Below, one piece after another: positions 1-7,869 of a DNA stretch of 64,000 nucleotides (position 1 is the first letter of the stretch; the number at the start of each line of letters is the position of its first letter). The stretch comes from Leifsonia shinshuensis (GTDB lineage: Bacteria > Actinomycetota > Actinomycetes > Actinomycetales > Microbacteriaceae): the NCBI RefSeq assembly GCF_031456835.1, contig NZ_JAVDVK010000001.1:3038001-3102000 (forward strand), in the 5' to 3' direction. Position numbers and translations under genes: made by a program. Under the pieces are notes generated by a model. The model worked only from the letters and a program-made list of their open reading frames with translations. It made no database searches and had not been told where the DNA came from.

Positions 1-638
1 ACGATCGCCACCTTCCGTTCGACCCAGCCGGCGGCGAGGCCGATGGCGAGGGCGATGGCCATGTACACGAGTCCGGCGCTGGAGAAGATCAGGATGGGCT
101 GCGCCGCGACGAGGTTCACCTTGTTGACGGCGGCGGTCAGCTCGACCACGCCGACCGCGGCGGCGAGAGCCGTGTTCATCGCGAGCGCGATCATCACGTT
201 GCCGATCGGCTGGACGACGGCGCGGAGCGCCTGCGGCACGACGACGTAGCGCAGCGACTGCCAGAGGGTGAGACCGAGCGCGCGGGAGGCCTCCACCTGT
301 CCGACCGGGACCGTGTTCACTCCCGAGCGGACGGCCTCGGCCACGTACGCGGCCTCGTAGACGGTGAGCACGATGATGGCCGTCGGCGTGAGCGGCAGCA
401 GGATGCCCGCATCCGGAAGCGCGAACACGGCGAGGAGGAGCAGGGCCAGCAGCGGCACGTTGATGAAGAACTGCACGTAGAGGAACGCCGCGGCGCGCAG
501 CACGGGGATCGGGCTGACGCGGGCGATGGTCACCAGCACCCCGAGGACGATGGAGCCGACGCCGGCCACCACGGCCATCAGCAGGGTGGTGCCGAGCGCC
601 TGGACCAGGGGTCCGAGGTTGTCGATCAGGGGGTTCAT
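1..638 (-). CDS. Polar amino acid ABC transporter permease (3' end outside window)
   Basis: This is a membrane permease of a polar amino acid (glutamate/glutamine type) ABC importer; its C-terminus lies beyond the left edge. The visible 212 codons encode a hydrophobic protein with an HisM/GltJ-like layout: an N-terminal hydrophobic segment, several membrane spans, and the EAA cytoplasmic loop that docks to the ATPase (EASRALGLTLWQSLRYVVVP). Start is the ATG at 638. It lies downstream of the binding-protein and ATPase genes on the same strand, so the three form an importer operon. A second permease gene probably follows outside the window. The exact amino acid cannot be told from sequence. Confidence 0.9.
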   Translation of the reverse strand, partial: MNPLIDNLGPLVQALGTTLLMAVVAGVGSIVLGVLVTIARVSPIPVLRAAAFLYVQFFINVPLLALLLLAVFALPDAGILLPLTPTAIIVLTVYEAAYVAEAVRSGVNTVPVGQVEASRALGLTLWQSLRYVVVPQALRAVVQPIGNVMIALAMNTALAAAVGVVELTAAVNKVNLVAAQPILIFSSAGLVYMAIALAIGLAAGWVERKVAI

Positions 639-777
639 CGGTCTCTCGTCGCAGCGGATCGGGGAGGAGGCGGGGGAGGGCGGGATGCCCGGTGAGGTGG
701 CCGGATGCGCGCGGACGTGGGGGTCGCCTCACACGCGCACCCGGCCGGTCTGGTCGGAGGCGTCGCCTCCGGGGTTT

Positions 778-819
778 CAGGAGCCGGGGCTCAGGAGCCG
801 GGGCTCAGGAACCGGGGAC
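778..819. repeat. Three tandem 14-bp repeats spanning the binding-protein stop codon
   Basis: Two identical copies of CAGGAGCCGGGGCT (778-791, 792-805) are followed by a third with three changes (806-819). The array covers the last codons and stop of the binding-protein gene, so slippage here would change its C-terminus. It does not look like a terminator. Confidence 0.75.
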
Positions 820-1743
820 GGAGCCGATCTCCGGCGGGGTCGGCACGTCGGAGTCGGTCACGGTGCCGAGCGTGGTCTTCCACGCCTTGCCCCACTGGCC
901 GCCCTTCTGGATGGTCTTCAGCCAGTCGTTGACGAACTTCTTGAAGTCGTCGTCGCCGTGCTTGAGGCCGATGCCGTAGGGCTCCTTGGTGAAGGGCTGC
1001 CCGACGACCTTGATCTGCTTCTCGCTGGCTGCGTCGCTGGCGAGCAGGGTGTAGTCCTGCACGTACGCGTCGCCGCGGCCCTGGATGAGCGCCTGCACGG
1101 CGGCCGGGTCGGTGCCGAACGCGGTGACGGTCGCCTTCGGGGCGATCTTCGGCACCTCGGTGACAGCGGGAGTGTTGGCGCCGACGATCACGGTCTTGCC
1201 GTCGAGGTCCTTGTAGCTCGAGATGTCCTTGTTGTCGCTCTTCACGGCGACGGCCAGGCCGGACTCGAAGTACGGACCCGCGAAGTCGACCTGCTTCGCG
1301 CGCTCCTCGGTGATCGTGTACGTGTTGAACACGACATCCACCGTGTCGTTCTGCAGCATCGCCTCACGCGTCTCGGACGCCGGCGGAACGATCTCCACGT
1401 TCGGCTTGCCCAGGATGTAGGTGGCGAGCAGCTTGGCGAGCTCGGCGTCGAAGCCGTTCACCTTCGACGGGTCGGTCGGGTCCTGCTGCGACAGCAGCGG
1501 GGCGTCGAGCGCCTCGGCGACGATGAGCTTGCCGCGCTTCTTGATCTTCTCCATGGTCGAGCCGGAGAGGATGAGGTCGGCCTTGGCGACCGGCGCGCCG
1601 GCGAGCACGGAGTCTCCGGACGCGGTCGAGCTGGCGTCGCTGCCGGGCAGTGCCGTGTTTCCGGAACAGGCGGTGACGGCGAGCGTCACGGCCGCGAGCA
1701 GGACGCCGGCGACGGCGCTCTTCCTGCGGATGCTGCGGGTCAT
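805..1743 (-). CDS. Amino acid ABC transporter substrate-binding lipoprotein
   Basis: This is the extracellular solute-binding protein (SBP_bac_3 type) of the amino acid importer. It begins with a lipoprotein signal peptide (RRK, then a hydrophobic core) ending in the lipobox LAVTAC with Cys26 as the likely lipidated residue. The mature part shows family features such as the VNGFDAELAKLLA segment and the DVVFNTYTITEERA region near the binding cleft. I choose the ATG at 1743 because AAAGGG lies nine bases upstream; an in-frame ATG at 1752 has no space for a ribosome binding site. It sits between the ATPase and permease genes. Substrate is probably glutamate or a related polar amino acid, by family only. 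Confidence 0.9.
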   Translation of the reverse strand: MTRSIRRKSAVAGVLLAAVTLAVTACSGNTALPGSDASSTASGDSVLAGAPVAKADLILSGSTMEKIKKRGKLIVAEALDAPLLSQQDPTDPSKVNGFDAELAKLLATYILGKPNVEIVPPASETREAMLQNDTVDVVFNTYTITEERAKQVDFAGPYFESGLAVAVKSDNKDISSYKDLDGKTVIVGANTPAVTEVPKIAPKATVTAFGTDPAAVQALIQGRGDAYVQDYTLLASDAASEKQIKVVGQPFTKEPYGIGLKHGDDDFKKFVNDWLKTIQKGGQWGKAWKTTLGTVTDSDVPTPPEIGSVPGS

Positions 1744-1816
1744 GGGATGCATCCCTTTCTGATGTGGACGGGGTGTGATGTGGAGCGGTGGTGCGCGGCC
1801 TCGTGCGACGCGGGGG

Positions 1817-2569
1817 TCAGTGCGACAGCACGGAGGCCAGGAACGACTGCGCCCGCGCGGTGGCCGGCGAGTCGAAGAACTGTGCGGGCGGGGCCTGCTC
1901 GACGATCTGGCCCCGGTCCATGAAGACGACGCGGTCGGCCGCTCGGCGTGCGAAGCCCATCTCGTGCGTGACCACGATCATGGTCATGCCCTCGGACGCC
2001 AGGGAGGTCATGACGTCGAGCACCTCGCCGACCATCTCCGGGTCGAGGGCGCTCGTCGGCTCGTCGAACAGCATGACCTTCGGCTGCATCGCCAGGGCGC
2101 GTGCGATGGCCGCACGCTGCTGCTGGCCGCCGGAGAGCTGTGCCGGGTGGCTGTCCGCCTTGTCGGCGATGCCGACGCGGTCGAGCAGCTCCATCGCCTG
2201 CGCCTTCGCCGCCTCCTTGCCGAGCTTGCGGACCTTGAGCGGCGCCAGCGTGACGTTGTCGAGGATGGTGCGGTGCGCGAAGAGGTTGAACGACTGGAAC
2301 ACCATCCCGACCTCGGCGCGGAGCTTCGCGAGGGGCGCTCCCTCGGCGGGGAGCAGTTCGCCGTCGACGCGGATCTCCCCGGAGTCGATGGTCTCGAGGC
2401 GGTTGATGCTGCGGCACAGCGTCGACTTGCCGGATCCGGACGGACCCACCACGACGACGACCTCACGCTCGGCCACGTCGAGGTCGATGTTCTGCAGCAC
2501 GTGGAGGTCGCCGAAGTGCTTGTCGACTCCGCGCAGGCTGACCATCGGCCGTGCGTCGGTTGCTGTCAT
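1817..2569 (-). CDS. Polar amino acid ABC transporter ATP-binding protein
   Basis: This is the cytoplasmic ATPase (GlnQ/GltL type) that powers the importer. The 250-residue protein has Walker [10 protein letters not shown] (about 42-50), the signature LSGGQQQR, Walker [14 protein letters not shown] and the switch histidine in VVTHEMGF. The start at 2569 follows GAGG at a good distance; an in-frame ATG at 2581 lacks one. It is the first gene of the operon and is divergent from the ROK regulator gene, with an AT-rich intergenic region between them. That arrangement makes control by the ROK protein possible but unproven. Confidence 0.92.
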   Translation of the reverse strand: MTATDARPMVSLRGVDKHFGDLHVLQNIDLDVAEREVVVVVGPSGSGKSTLCRSINRLETIDSGEIRVDGELLPAEGAPLAKLRAEVGMVFQSFNLFAHRTILDNVTLAPLKVRKLGKEAAKAQAMELLDRVGIADKADSHPAQLSGGQQQRAAIARALAMQPKVMLFDEPTSALDPEMVGEVLDVMTSLASEGMTMIVVTHEMGFARRAADRVVFMDRGQIVEQAPPAQFFDSPATARAQSFLASVLSH

Positions 2570-2632
2570 CGTTCCTCGCATCGTTGTCGGGCAGGTTTCG
2601 ATGAGCGTACTAAGTGTTCGCCGATAACCGCA

Positions 2633-2661
2633 ATATCGAATTTACTTCATGCGATATCGAA
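2633..2661. promoter_or_regulatory. Candidate ROK operator: ATATCGAA direct repeat, 21-bp period
   Basis: ATATCGAA occurs at 2633-2640 and 2654-2661, exactly 21 bp apart (two helical turns). A third, inverted half-site TTCGAT lies at 2597-2602. The stretch is clearly AT-richer than its surroundings and sits between divergent starts at 2569 and 2725, where both promoters must be. Assignment to the ROK protein is inference from position. Confidence 0.45.
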
Positions 2662-2724
2662 CAAAGTCGGTACAGTATCCTCAACGCAGTGCGGGCGATG
2701 GACGCTCGCCGTCGAGGGGATGCC

Positions 2725-3912
2725 ATGACGAGCACGATCGAGGGGACGCCGGTTCAGACCGGCCCCGGCACGCCGGGAGGCATCCTCGACCTCGTCCGCT
2801 CCGGGCGTTCCCGCTCGCGCGCCGACCTGGCTCGGAGCACGGGACTGTCGCCCTCCACCGTCTCCCAGCGGGTGGATGCTCTCATCGCCGCCGGCTACCT
2901 GCGCGAGGCCGGGGCGGGCGTCTCCCACGGCGGCCGCCGCCCGCGCGCCCTCGAGGTGGATGCGTCGACCGGCGTGGTCTGCGCCGCCGACCTCGGCTCG
3001 CACCACGCGACATTCGGGCTGATCGACCTCTCCGGCCGCCTGATCGCGTCCCGCACCGAACGCATGGACATCGCCGAGGGACCCGCGGCCGTGCTCGGCT
3101 GGATCGCCGCCGTCGGGCGCGAGCTCACCGCCGCCAACGCGGCGCCCGGCCAGACGCTGCGCGGATTCGGGATCGGCCTGCCCGGCCCCGTCGACTCCAC
3201 CACCGGTCGCATGGTGTCGCCCTCGCGCATGCCGGGCTGGAACGGCGTGGATGTGGCCGCCGAGCTGACCGCGATCAGCGGTCTCCCGGCCGCTGTTGAC
3301 AACGACGCCAATCTGATGGCCCTGGGGGAGTACGACCGGCTGGGCGGCGAGGTCGGCGAGCTCGTCTTCGTGAAGGCCGGATCGAGCATCGGGTGCGGCA
3401 TCGTCGCCTTCGGCGGCGTCTATCACGGGCACCACGGCATGGCGGGCGACATCAGCCACGTCACGGTGCCCGGCGCGCCGGACGTGCTCTGCTCCTGCGG
3501 CCGCATCGGGTGCCTGGATGCGGTGGCCGGCGGCGCGGCGATCGTGCAGGCGCTGCGCGCCTCCGGCGTCGACATCTCCGACACCCGGGAGGTGCTGGCC
3601 CTCGCGCGGGACGCGCATCCCCGTGCCACGCAGGAGCTGCGGGAGGCGGGACTCCGCACCGGCGGCGTGCTCGCCACCATCATGAACTTCTTCAACCCCC
3701 AGCGCCTCGTGCTGGGCGGCATCCTCGGGGAGGCGGAGGCGTTCGTCGCCGGTGTCCGCTCCGCCATCTACTCCGCCTGCCTTCCGATGATCACCGACCA
3801 GCTCGACATCGCGGTGAGCGTCGCCAAGGAGAACGCAGGCATCGGCGGTGCCGGCCGGCTCATCCTCGACTCGGTGTTCGACCCGGCGCGCGTCGACCTC
3901 GTCGTGCGATGA
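2725..3912 (+). CDS. ROK family transcriptional regulator
   Basis: This is a sugar-responsive repressor of the NagC/XylR (ROK) type, 395 residues. An N-terminal winged helix-turn-helix (RADLARSTGLSPSTVSQRV, about 32-50) is followed by a sugar-kinase-like domain with the AVDNDANLMALGEY segment. The ROK zinc motif CSCGRIGC starts near residue 256. I use the ATG at 2725, preceded by GAGGGG; a longer frame to 2614 runs through the promoter region and is unlikely. Its stop overlaps the next gene (ATGA), so it is co-transcribed with a dehydrogenase and an alpha-glucosidase. It probably senses a sugar handled by those enzymes. Confidence 0.9.
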   Translation: MTSTIEGTPVQTGPGTPGGILDLVRSGRSRSRADLARSTGLSPSTVSQRVDALIAAGYLREAGAGVSHGGRRPRALEVDASTGVVCAADLGSHHATFGLIDLSGRLIASRTERMDIAEGPAAVLGWIAAVGRELTAANAAPGQTLRGFGIGLPGPVDSTTGRMVSPSRMPGWNGVDVAAELTAISGLPAAVDNDANLMALGEYDRLGGEVGELVFVKAGSSIGCGIVAFGGVYHGHHGMAGDISHVTVPGAPDVLCSCGRIGCLDAVAGGAAIVQALRASGVDISDTREVLALARDAHPRATQELREAGLRTGGVLATIMNFFNPQRLVLGGILGEAEAFVAGVRSAIYSACLPMITDQLDIAVSVAKENAGIGGAGRLILDSVFDPARVDLVVR

Positions 3913-4862
3913 CGGACGGCTCGCCGCAGCACGCCGCCGCGCGGCACGGTGCCGCGCGCCATGCCGCCGCGATCGTCGGCGCCGGCCGGATGGGCCGCGC
4001 GCACGCGGCCGCCTGGCGGAGCGCCGGGGTGCCGGTCCGCTGGGTCGTCTCTCCGCGACACCGGCCGGACCTGGCCGATGCGCCGGACGCCCGCTGGGCC
4101 ACCGCACTCGACGAGGTGCTGGCGGATCCGGACGTCACCATCGTGTCCATCTGCACGCCCACGCCGTCGCACGCCGATCTCGCGGTGCAGGCGCTGGAGG
4201 CCGGCCGGAACGTGCTGCTCGAGAAGCCGATCGCGCTGACCATGGACGACGCACTGCGGGTGCAGGATGCGGCATCCCGCGCCTCCGGACTCCTCATGGT
4301 GGCTCACGTGGTCCGCTTCTTCTCGGGCTACGCCGCCCTCGCGGAACGCGTGGCGGCCGGCTCGGTGGGACGCCCGCGCGTGGTCCGGGCCTCCCGCATC
4401 TCCGGCCGGCCCGCGGGCTACGACTGGCTCGAGGACGAAGCGCGGTCCGGCGGGATGCTCGTCGACTTCGCCATCCACGACATCGACCAGGCGGCGCTGC
4501 ACCTCGGGCGGGCGGTCGCCGTGACCAGTGTGCCGCTGTCGGGAGCCGGTTTCGGCGCGCCGGTCGTGACGACGATCGAGTACGCCGGCGGCGGTGCCGC
4601 CCAGCTGCTCAGCGTGTCGGATCTTCCTCCCGGTTCGCCGTTCCGCACCGGCTTCGAGGTCGTCGGCGACGCCGGGGTGGATGCGGCCGAGCCGGACGCC
4701 GGGGACGCCTTCGCCGAGCAGGCGCGGTACTTCGTGCGCTGCGTCGACACCGCCGAGACGCCGACGCGCGCTCCCGTCGAGGCCGCGGTGGAGGCGCTGC
4801 GGGTCGCCCTGGCCGCACGCGAATCCGCGCGCACCGGCCGCCGAGTCGCGCTGCGGGAGTGA
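3909..4862 (+). CDS. Gfo/Idh/MocA family oxidoreductase
   Basis: This is a predicted NAD(P)-dependent sugar or inositol dehydrogenase of 317 residues. The Rossmann fingerprint AIVGAGRMGRAHAAAW is near the N-terminus and the family EKP motif (LLEKPIALT) lies about 90 residues in. A catalytic-region His follows in FAIHDIDQAALHLG. It starts inside the ROK stop codon (ATGA), showing translational coupling, and ends 26 bp before the GH13 gene. The sequence does not define the substrate; context suggests a glucoside- or inositol-derived compound. Confidence 0.85.
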   Translation: MTDGSPQHAAARHGAARHAAAIVGAGRMGRAHAAAWRSAGVPVRWVVSPRHRPDLADAPDARWATALDEVLADPDVTIVSICTPTPSHADLAVQALEAGRNVLLEKPIALTMDDALRVQDAASRASGLLMVAHVVRFFSGYAALAERVAAGSVGRPRVVRASRISGRPAGYDWLEDEARSGGMLVDFAIHDIDQAALHLGRAVAVTSVPLSGAGFGAPVVTTIEYAGGGAAQLLSVSDLPPGSPFRTGFEVVGDAGVDAAEPDAGDAFAEQARYFVRCVDTAETPTRAPVEAAVEALRVALAARESARTGRRVALRE

Positions 4863-4888
4863 TCCGTCCCGCCCGGTAGGGTGGGCGC

Positions 4889-6589
4889 GTGAACGACAAG
4901 TGGTGGCAGTCGGCGGTCGTCTACCAGGTCTATCCGCGGAGCTTCGCGGACAGCGACGGCGACGGCATCGGCGACCTGCGCGGCATCATCCAGCACCTCG
5001 ACTACCTGAAGACGCTCGGCGTGGATGTGGTCTGGCTGTCCCCGATCTACGCGTCGCCCCACGACGACAACGGCTACGACATCAGCGACTACCGCGCGAT
5101 CGACCCGCTGTTCGGCACCTTCGCCGACTTCGACGAGCTGCTCGACGGACTGCACGCCCGCGGGATGAAGCTCGTGATGGACCTCGTCGTCAACCACACC
5201 TCCGACGAGCACCCGTGGTTCATCGAGTCGGCGTCGTCGACCGACAACCCGAAGCGGGACTGGTACTGGTGGCGGCCGGCCCGCGACGGCAAGCAGCCGG
5301 GTGAGCACGGCGCCGAGCCGAACAACTGGGGCTCGGCATTCTCCGGCCCCGCCTGGCAGCTCGATCCGCAGACCGGCGAGTACTACCTGCACCTGTTCTC
5401 GCGCAAGCAGCCCGACCTCAACTGGGAGAACCCGGAGGTGCGTGCGGCCGTCTACGACATGATGAACTGGTGGCTCGACCGGGGGGTCGACGGCTTCCGG
5501 ATGGACGTCATCAACTTCATCTCCAAGGTCACCGACCTGCCCGACGGCGAGATCCCAGCCGGCGGGCTCTACGGCAACGGCTATCCGTACTTCGGTCAGG
5601 GCCCGCGCATCCACGAGTTCCTCCACGAGATGCACCAGCGCGTGTTCACCGGCCGCGGCGACCGCTACCTCACCGTCGGCGAGATGCCCGGCGTCGACAT
5701 CGAGCAGGCCCGCCGGTTCACCGACCCGCAGAACGCGGAGCTCGACATGGTGTTCCAGTTCGAGCACGTCGACCTCGACCACGGGCCGGGCGGCAAGTGG
5801 GACTACCGGCCCGTGTCGGTGCTCGACCTCAAGGGCAACCTGTCGAAGTGGCAGGAGGGGCTGGCCGGGCTGGGCTGGAACAGCCTCTACTGGAACAACC
5901 ACGACCAGCCGCGCGTCGTCAGCCGTTTCGGCGACGACGGCGAGCACCGGGTCGCCTCCGCCAAGGCGCTGGGCACCGTGCTGCACCTGATGCGCGGGAC
6001 GCCGTACGTGTACCAGGGCGAGGAGCTCGGGATGACGAATGTGCCGTTCGCTTCCATCGACGACTTCCGCGACATCGAGACGCTCAACCACTACGCCGAG
6101 GCGGTCGACATCCAGGGCGAGCCCGCCGAGGATGTGCTGGTCGCGCTGCGGCGGACCAGCCGCGACAACGCGCGCACGCCGGTGCAGTGGACCGGCGGCC
6201 CGAACGCCGGCTTCACCGCGGGAACGCCGTGGATCACCGTCAACCCGAACGCCGCGGAGATCAACGCGGAGGCGGAAGTCGGCGATCCCGGCTCGGTGTT
6301 CGCGCACTACCGTGCCCTCATCGAGCTGCGCCATCGGTCGCGGGTGGTGGCGACCGGCGACTACGAGCCGGCGCTCTCCGAGCATCCGCAGATCTTCGCC
6401 TACACGCGCTCCCTCGGCGACGAGTCGCTGCTGGTGCTCGCGAACCTCACGGGCGACGACGCGCAGTTCGATCCCCGGGAGCTTCCCGGATGGGCCGATT
6501 CGGAGGTCGTGCTGGCCAATCTCGGGACCGGTTCCGCCGCATCGGGGCGCCTGCGTCCGTGGGAGGCGGTCGTCCTCGCCCGTCGCTGA
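4889..6589 (+). CDS. GH13 alpha-glucosidase (oligo-1,6-glucosidase type)
   Basis: This is a cytoplasmic glycoside hydrolase family 13 enzyme, 566 residues, with no signal peptide. All conserved regions are present: DLVVNH (region I), GFRMDVINF with nucleophile Asp206, GEMPG with acid/base Glu265, and NNHDQPR with Asp339. The valine after the nucleophile and the NNHDQPR form are typical of oligo-1,6-glucosidase and trehalose-6-phosphate hydrolase relatives. It starts at a GTG (4889) after the dehydrogenase gene. It should cleave short alpha-glucosides such as isomaltose; whether phosphorylated substrates are used cannot be decided here. Confidence 0.92.
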   Translation: MNDKWWQSAVVYQVYPRSFADSDGDGIGDLRGIIQHLDYLKTLGVDVVWLSPIYASPHDDNGYDISDYRAIDPLFGTFADFDELLDGLHARGMKLVMDLVVNHTSDEHPWFIESASSTDNPKRDWYWWRPARDGKQPGEHGAEPNNWGSAFSGPAWQLDPQTGEYYLHLFSRKQPDLNWENPEVRAAVYDMMNWWLDRGVDGFRMDVINFISKVTDLPDGEIPAGGLYGNGYPYFGQGPRIHEFLHEMHQRVFTGRGDRYLTVGEMPGVDIEQARRFTDPQNAELDMVFQFEHVDLDHGPGGKWDYRPVSVLDLKGNLSKWQEGLAGLGWNSLYWNNHDQPRVVSRFGDDGEHRVASAKALGTVLHLMRGTPYVYQGEELGMTNVPFASIDDFRDIETLNHYAEAVDIQGEPAEDVLVALRRTSRDNARTPVQWTGGPNAGFTAGTPWITVNPNAAEINAEAEVGDPGSVFAHYRALIELRHRSRVVATGDYEPALSEHPQIFAYTRSLGDESLLVLANLTGDDAQFDPRELPGWADSEVVLANLGTGSAASGRLRPWEAVVLARR

Positions 6590-6683
6590 GTGCGCCGGGT
6601 CCGGGGCGGCCCGCTCGATCCGTGCCTTGCGCGGCGGCGCGCCGTGGTGTGGGATGGGCGGCACCATCGGACGGGAGGCGCAC

Positions 6684-7127
6684 ATGGGCGAGTACGTGGC
6701 GAGGGCGGAGATCGATGTGGAGGCTCCGCGACGCACGGTGTGGCGGGTGCTGACCTCGAACGGAGCGCATCCCGAGATCATGTTCGGCGCCGAAGTGGTG
6801 TCCGACTGGCGCCTGGGCTCGCGGATCGTGTGGCGAGGCGAGTGGCAGGGCCAGAGCTTCGAGGACCACGGCCGGGTGATCGAACTGGAGGACCTGCAGG
6901 AGCCGTGGCGGATCGTGCTGACGCACTTCAGCCCGCTGAGCGGCCTGCCGGACGAGCCGGAGAACTACCACACGCTCCGCTTCGAGCTGGATGAGATCCC
7001 CGGCGGCACACGGATCACGCTGGACCAGGACAACAACCCGACCCGCGAGGCGGCCGAGCACTCGCGCGCGAACTGGGCGAAGATGCTCGAGGGCGTGAAG
7101 GCGGTCGCGGAGCGGCCGTCGGTCTGA
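6684..7127 (+). CDS. SRPBCC (START/AHSA1-like) domain protein
   Basis: This 147-residue protein fits the SRPBCC helix-grip fold: an N-terminal strand with the usual I-D-V-x-A-P-R-x-x-V-W-x-V-L pattern, a central W.GEWQG region, and a C-terminal long helix (NWAKMLEGVKAVAE). Such proteins bind small hydrophobic ligands or act as stress or detoxification factors; no ligand can be assigned. The start at 6684 follows GGGAGG by five bases. It is a single gene convergent with the TetR regulator. Confidence 0.8.
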   Translation: MGEYVARAEIDVEAPRRTVWRVLTSNGAHPEIMFGAEVVSDWRLGSRIVWRGEWQGQSFEDHGRVIELEDLQEPWRIVLTHFSPLSGLPDEPENYHTLRFELDEIPGGTRITLDQDNNPTREAAEHSRANWAKMLEGVKAVAERPSV

Positions 7128-7175
7128 GCCGGTCGCGCTCCGTTCCGTGGCGGCCTGGTCCGGTCGCGGCCCGGG

Positions 7176-7760
7176 TCAGTCGCCGAAGGCTTCGCGCAGG
7201 AACGCCGTGAGGAAGACGTCGAACGCCTGAACCGTGCCGGTGCGGTCTCCGGTGATGAGGAAGCCGAAGTGCAGGCCGGCCGCAGAGTCGACGAGCCAGT
7301 GCGCGAGCACTCCCGCGCGACGGCTCTCGATGCCCTGCTTCTTGAGCCACGTCTTGACCGTGTCCCGCCAGTGGACGAACGACGTGGTGACGCGCTTGCC
7401 GATGTCCGGGTCGATCGGCTCGAGGGCGCCCGCCTCGAACTGCAGCCGCAGTGCGGTGCGGTTGTTCTCGCGCAGGGAGTGGCGGAACGCCTCCTTGTAC
7501 CAGTCGCGGAACTGGTCGCGGTCGAACGCCGTCACGTCGACGCCCGTCAGCGACTCGGACTGCTGGCGCACGCCCTCCTCGAGGATCGCGTCGATCATCT
7601 CCTGCCGCGAACCGAAGTGGTAGACGAACGAGTAGGTGCTGACGCCGAGCGCGGTCGCCAGGCTGCGGAAGGTCATCCGCGAGAGAGGTTCGGTCGCGAC
7701 ATGGTCCATGATGCGGCCGAGGAGCTCCGGCTTGCGATTCGGATCTGGTGTGCGTCCCAC
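7176..7760 (-). CDS. TetR family transcriptional regulator
   Basis: This is a 194-residue TetR-type repressor. The N-terminal helix-turn-helix reads MTFRSLATALGVSTYSFVYH followed by F-G-S-R-Q-E-M, the standard recognition-helix layout. The C-terminal ligand domain is variable and gives no ligand. It lies alone between the SRPBCC gene (convergent) and the PBP gene (upstream, same strand). The AT-rich segment 7761-7790 just upstream of its start should hold its promoter; the ACTAGT centre there is palindromic, but I could not define a full operator. Confidence 0.88.
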   Translation of the reverse strand: MGRTPDPNRKPELLGRIMDHVATEPLSRMTFRSLATALGVSTYSFVYHFGSRQEMIDAILEEGVRQQSESLTGVDVTAFDRDQFRDWYKEAFRHSLRENNRTALRLQFEAGALEPIDPDIGKRVTTSFVHWRDTVKTWLKKQGIESRRAGVLAHWLVDSAAGLHFGFLITGDRTGTVQAFDVFLTAFLREAFGD

Positions 7761-7869
7761 GCGATAACACTAGTCCGAATATCACACCCGATGGATAGAC
7801 AGCTCGGCCGCTATGACCTGTGGCGTAGGTGCCCGGCCCGGGCCCTCGGAGTGGGGCCCGGACGCGGGT

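Noticed and set aside
2614..2724. An N-terminal extension of the ROK gene
   Set aside because: It crosses the AT-rich promoter and the ATATCGAA repeats, and conservation begins after 2725.
4418..6781. A 787-codon minus-strand frame
   Set aside because: It is antisense to the GH13 alpha-glucosidase, whose catalytic motifs are complete.
7761..7800. A TetR operator near ACTAGT
   Set aside because: The arms around the ACTAGT centre are not symmetrical when extended, so I could not define a site.
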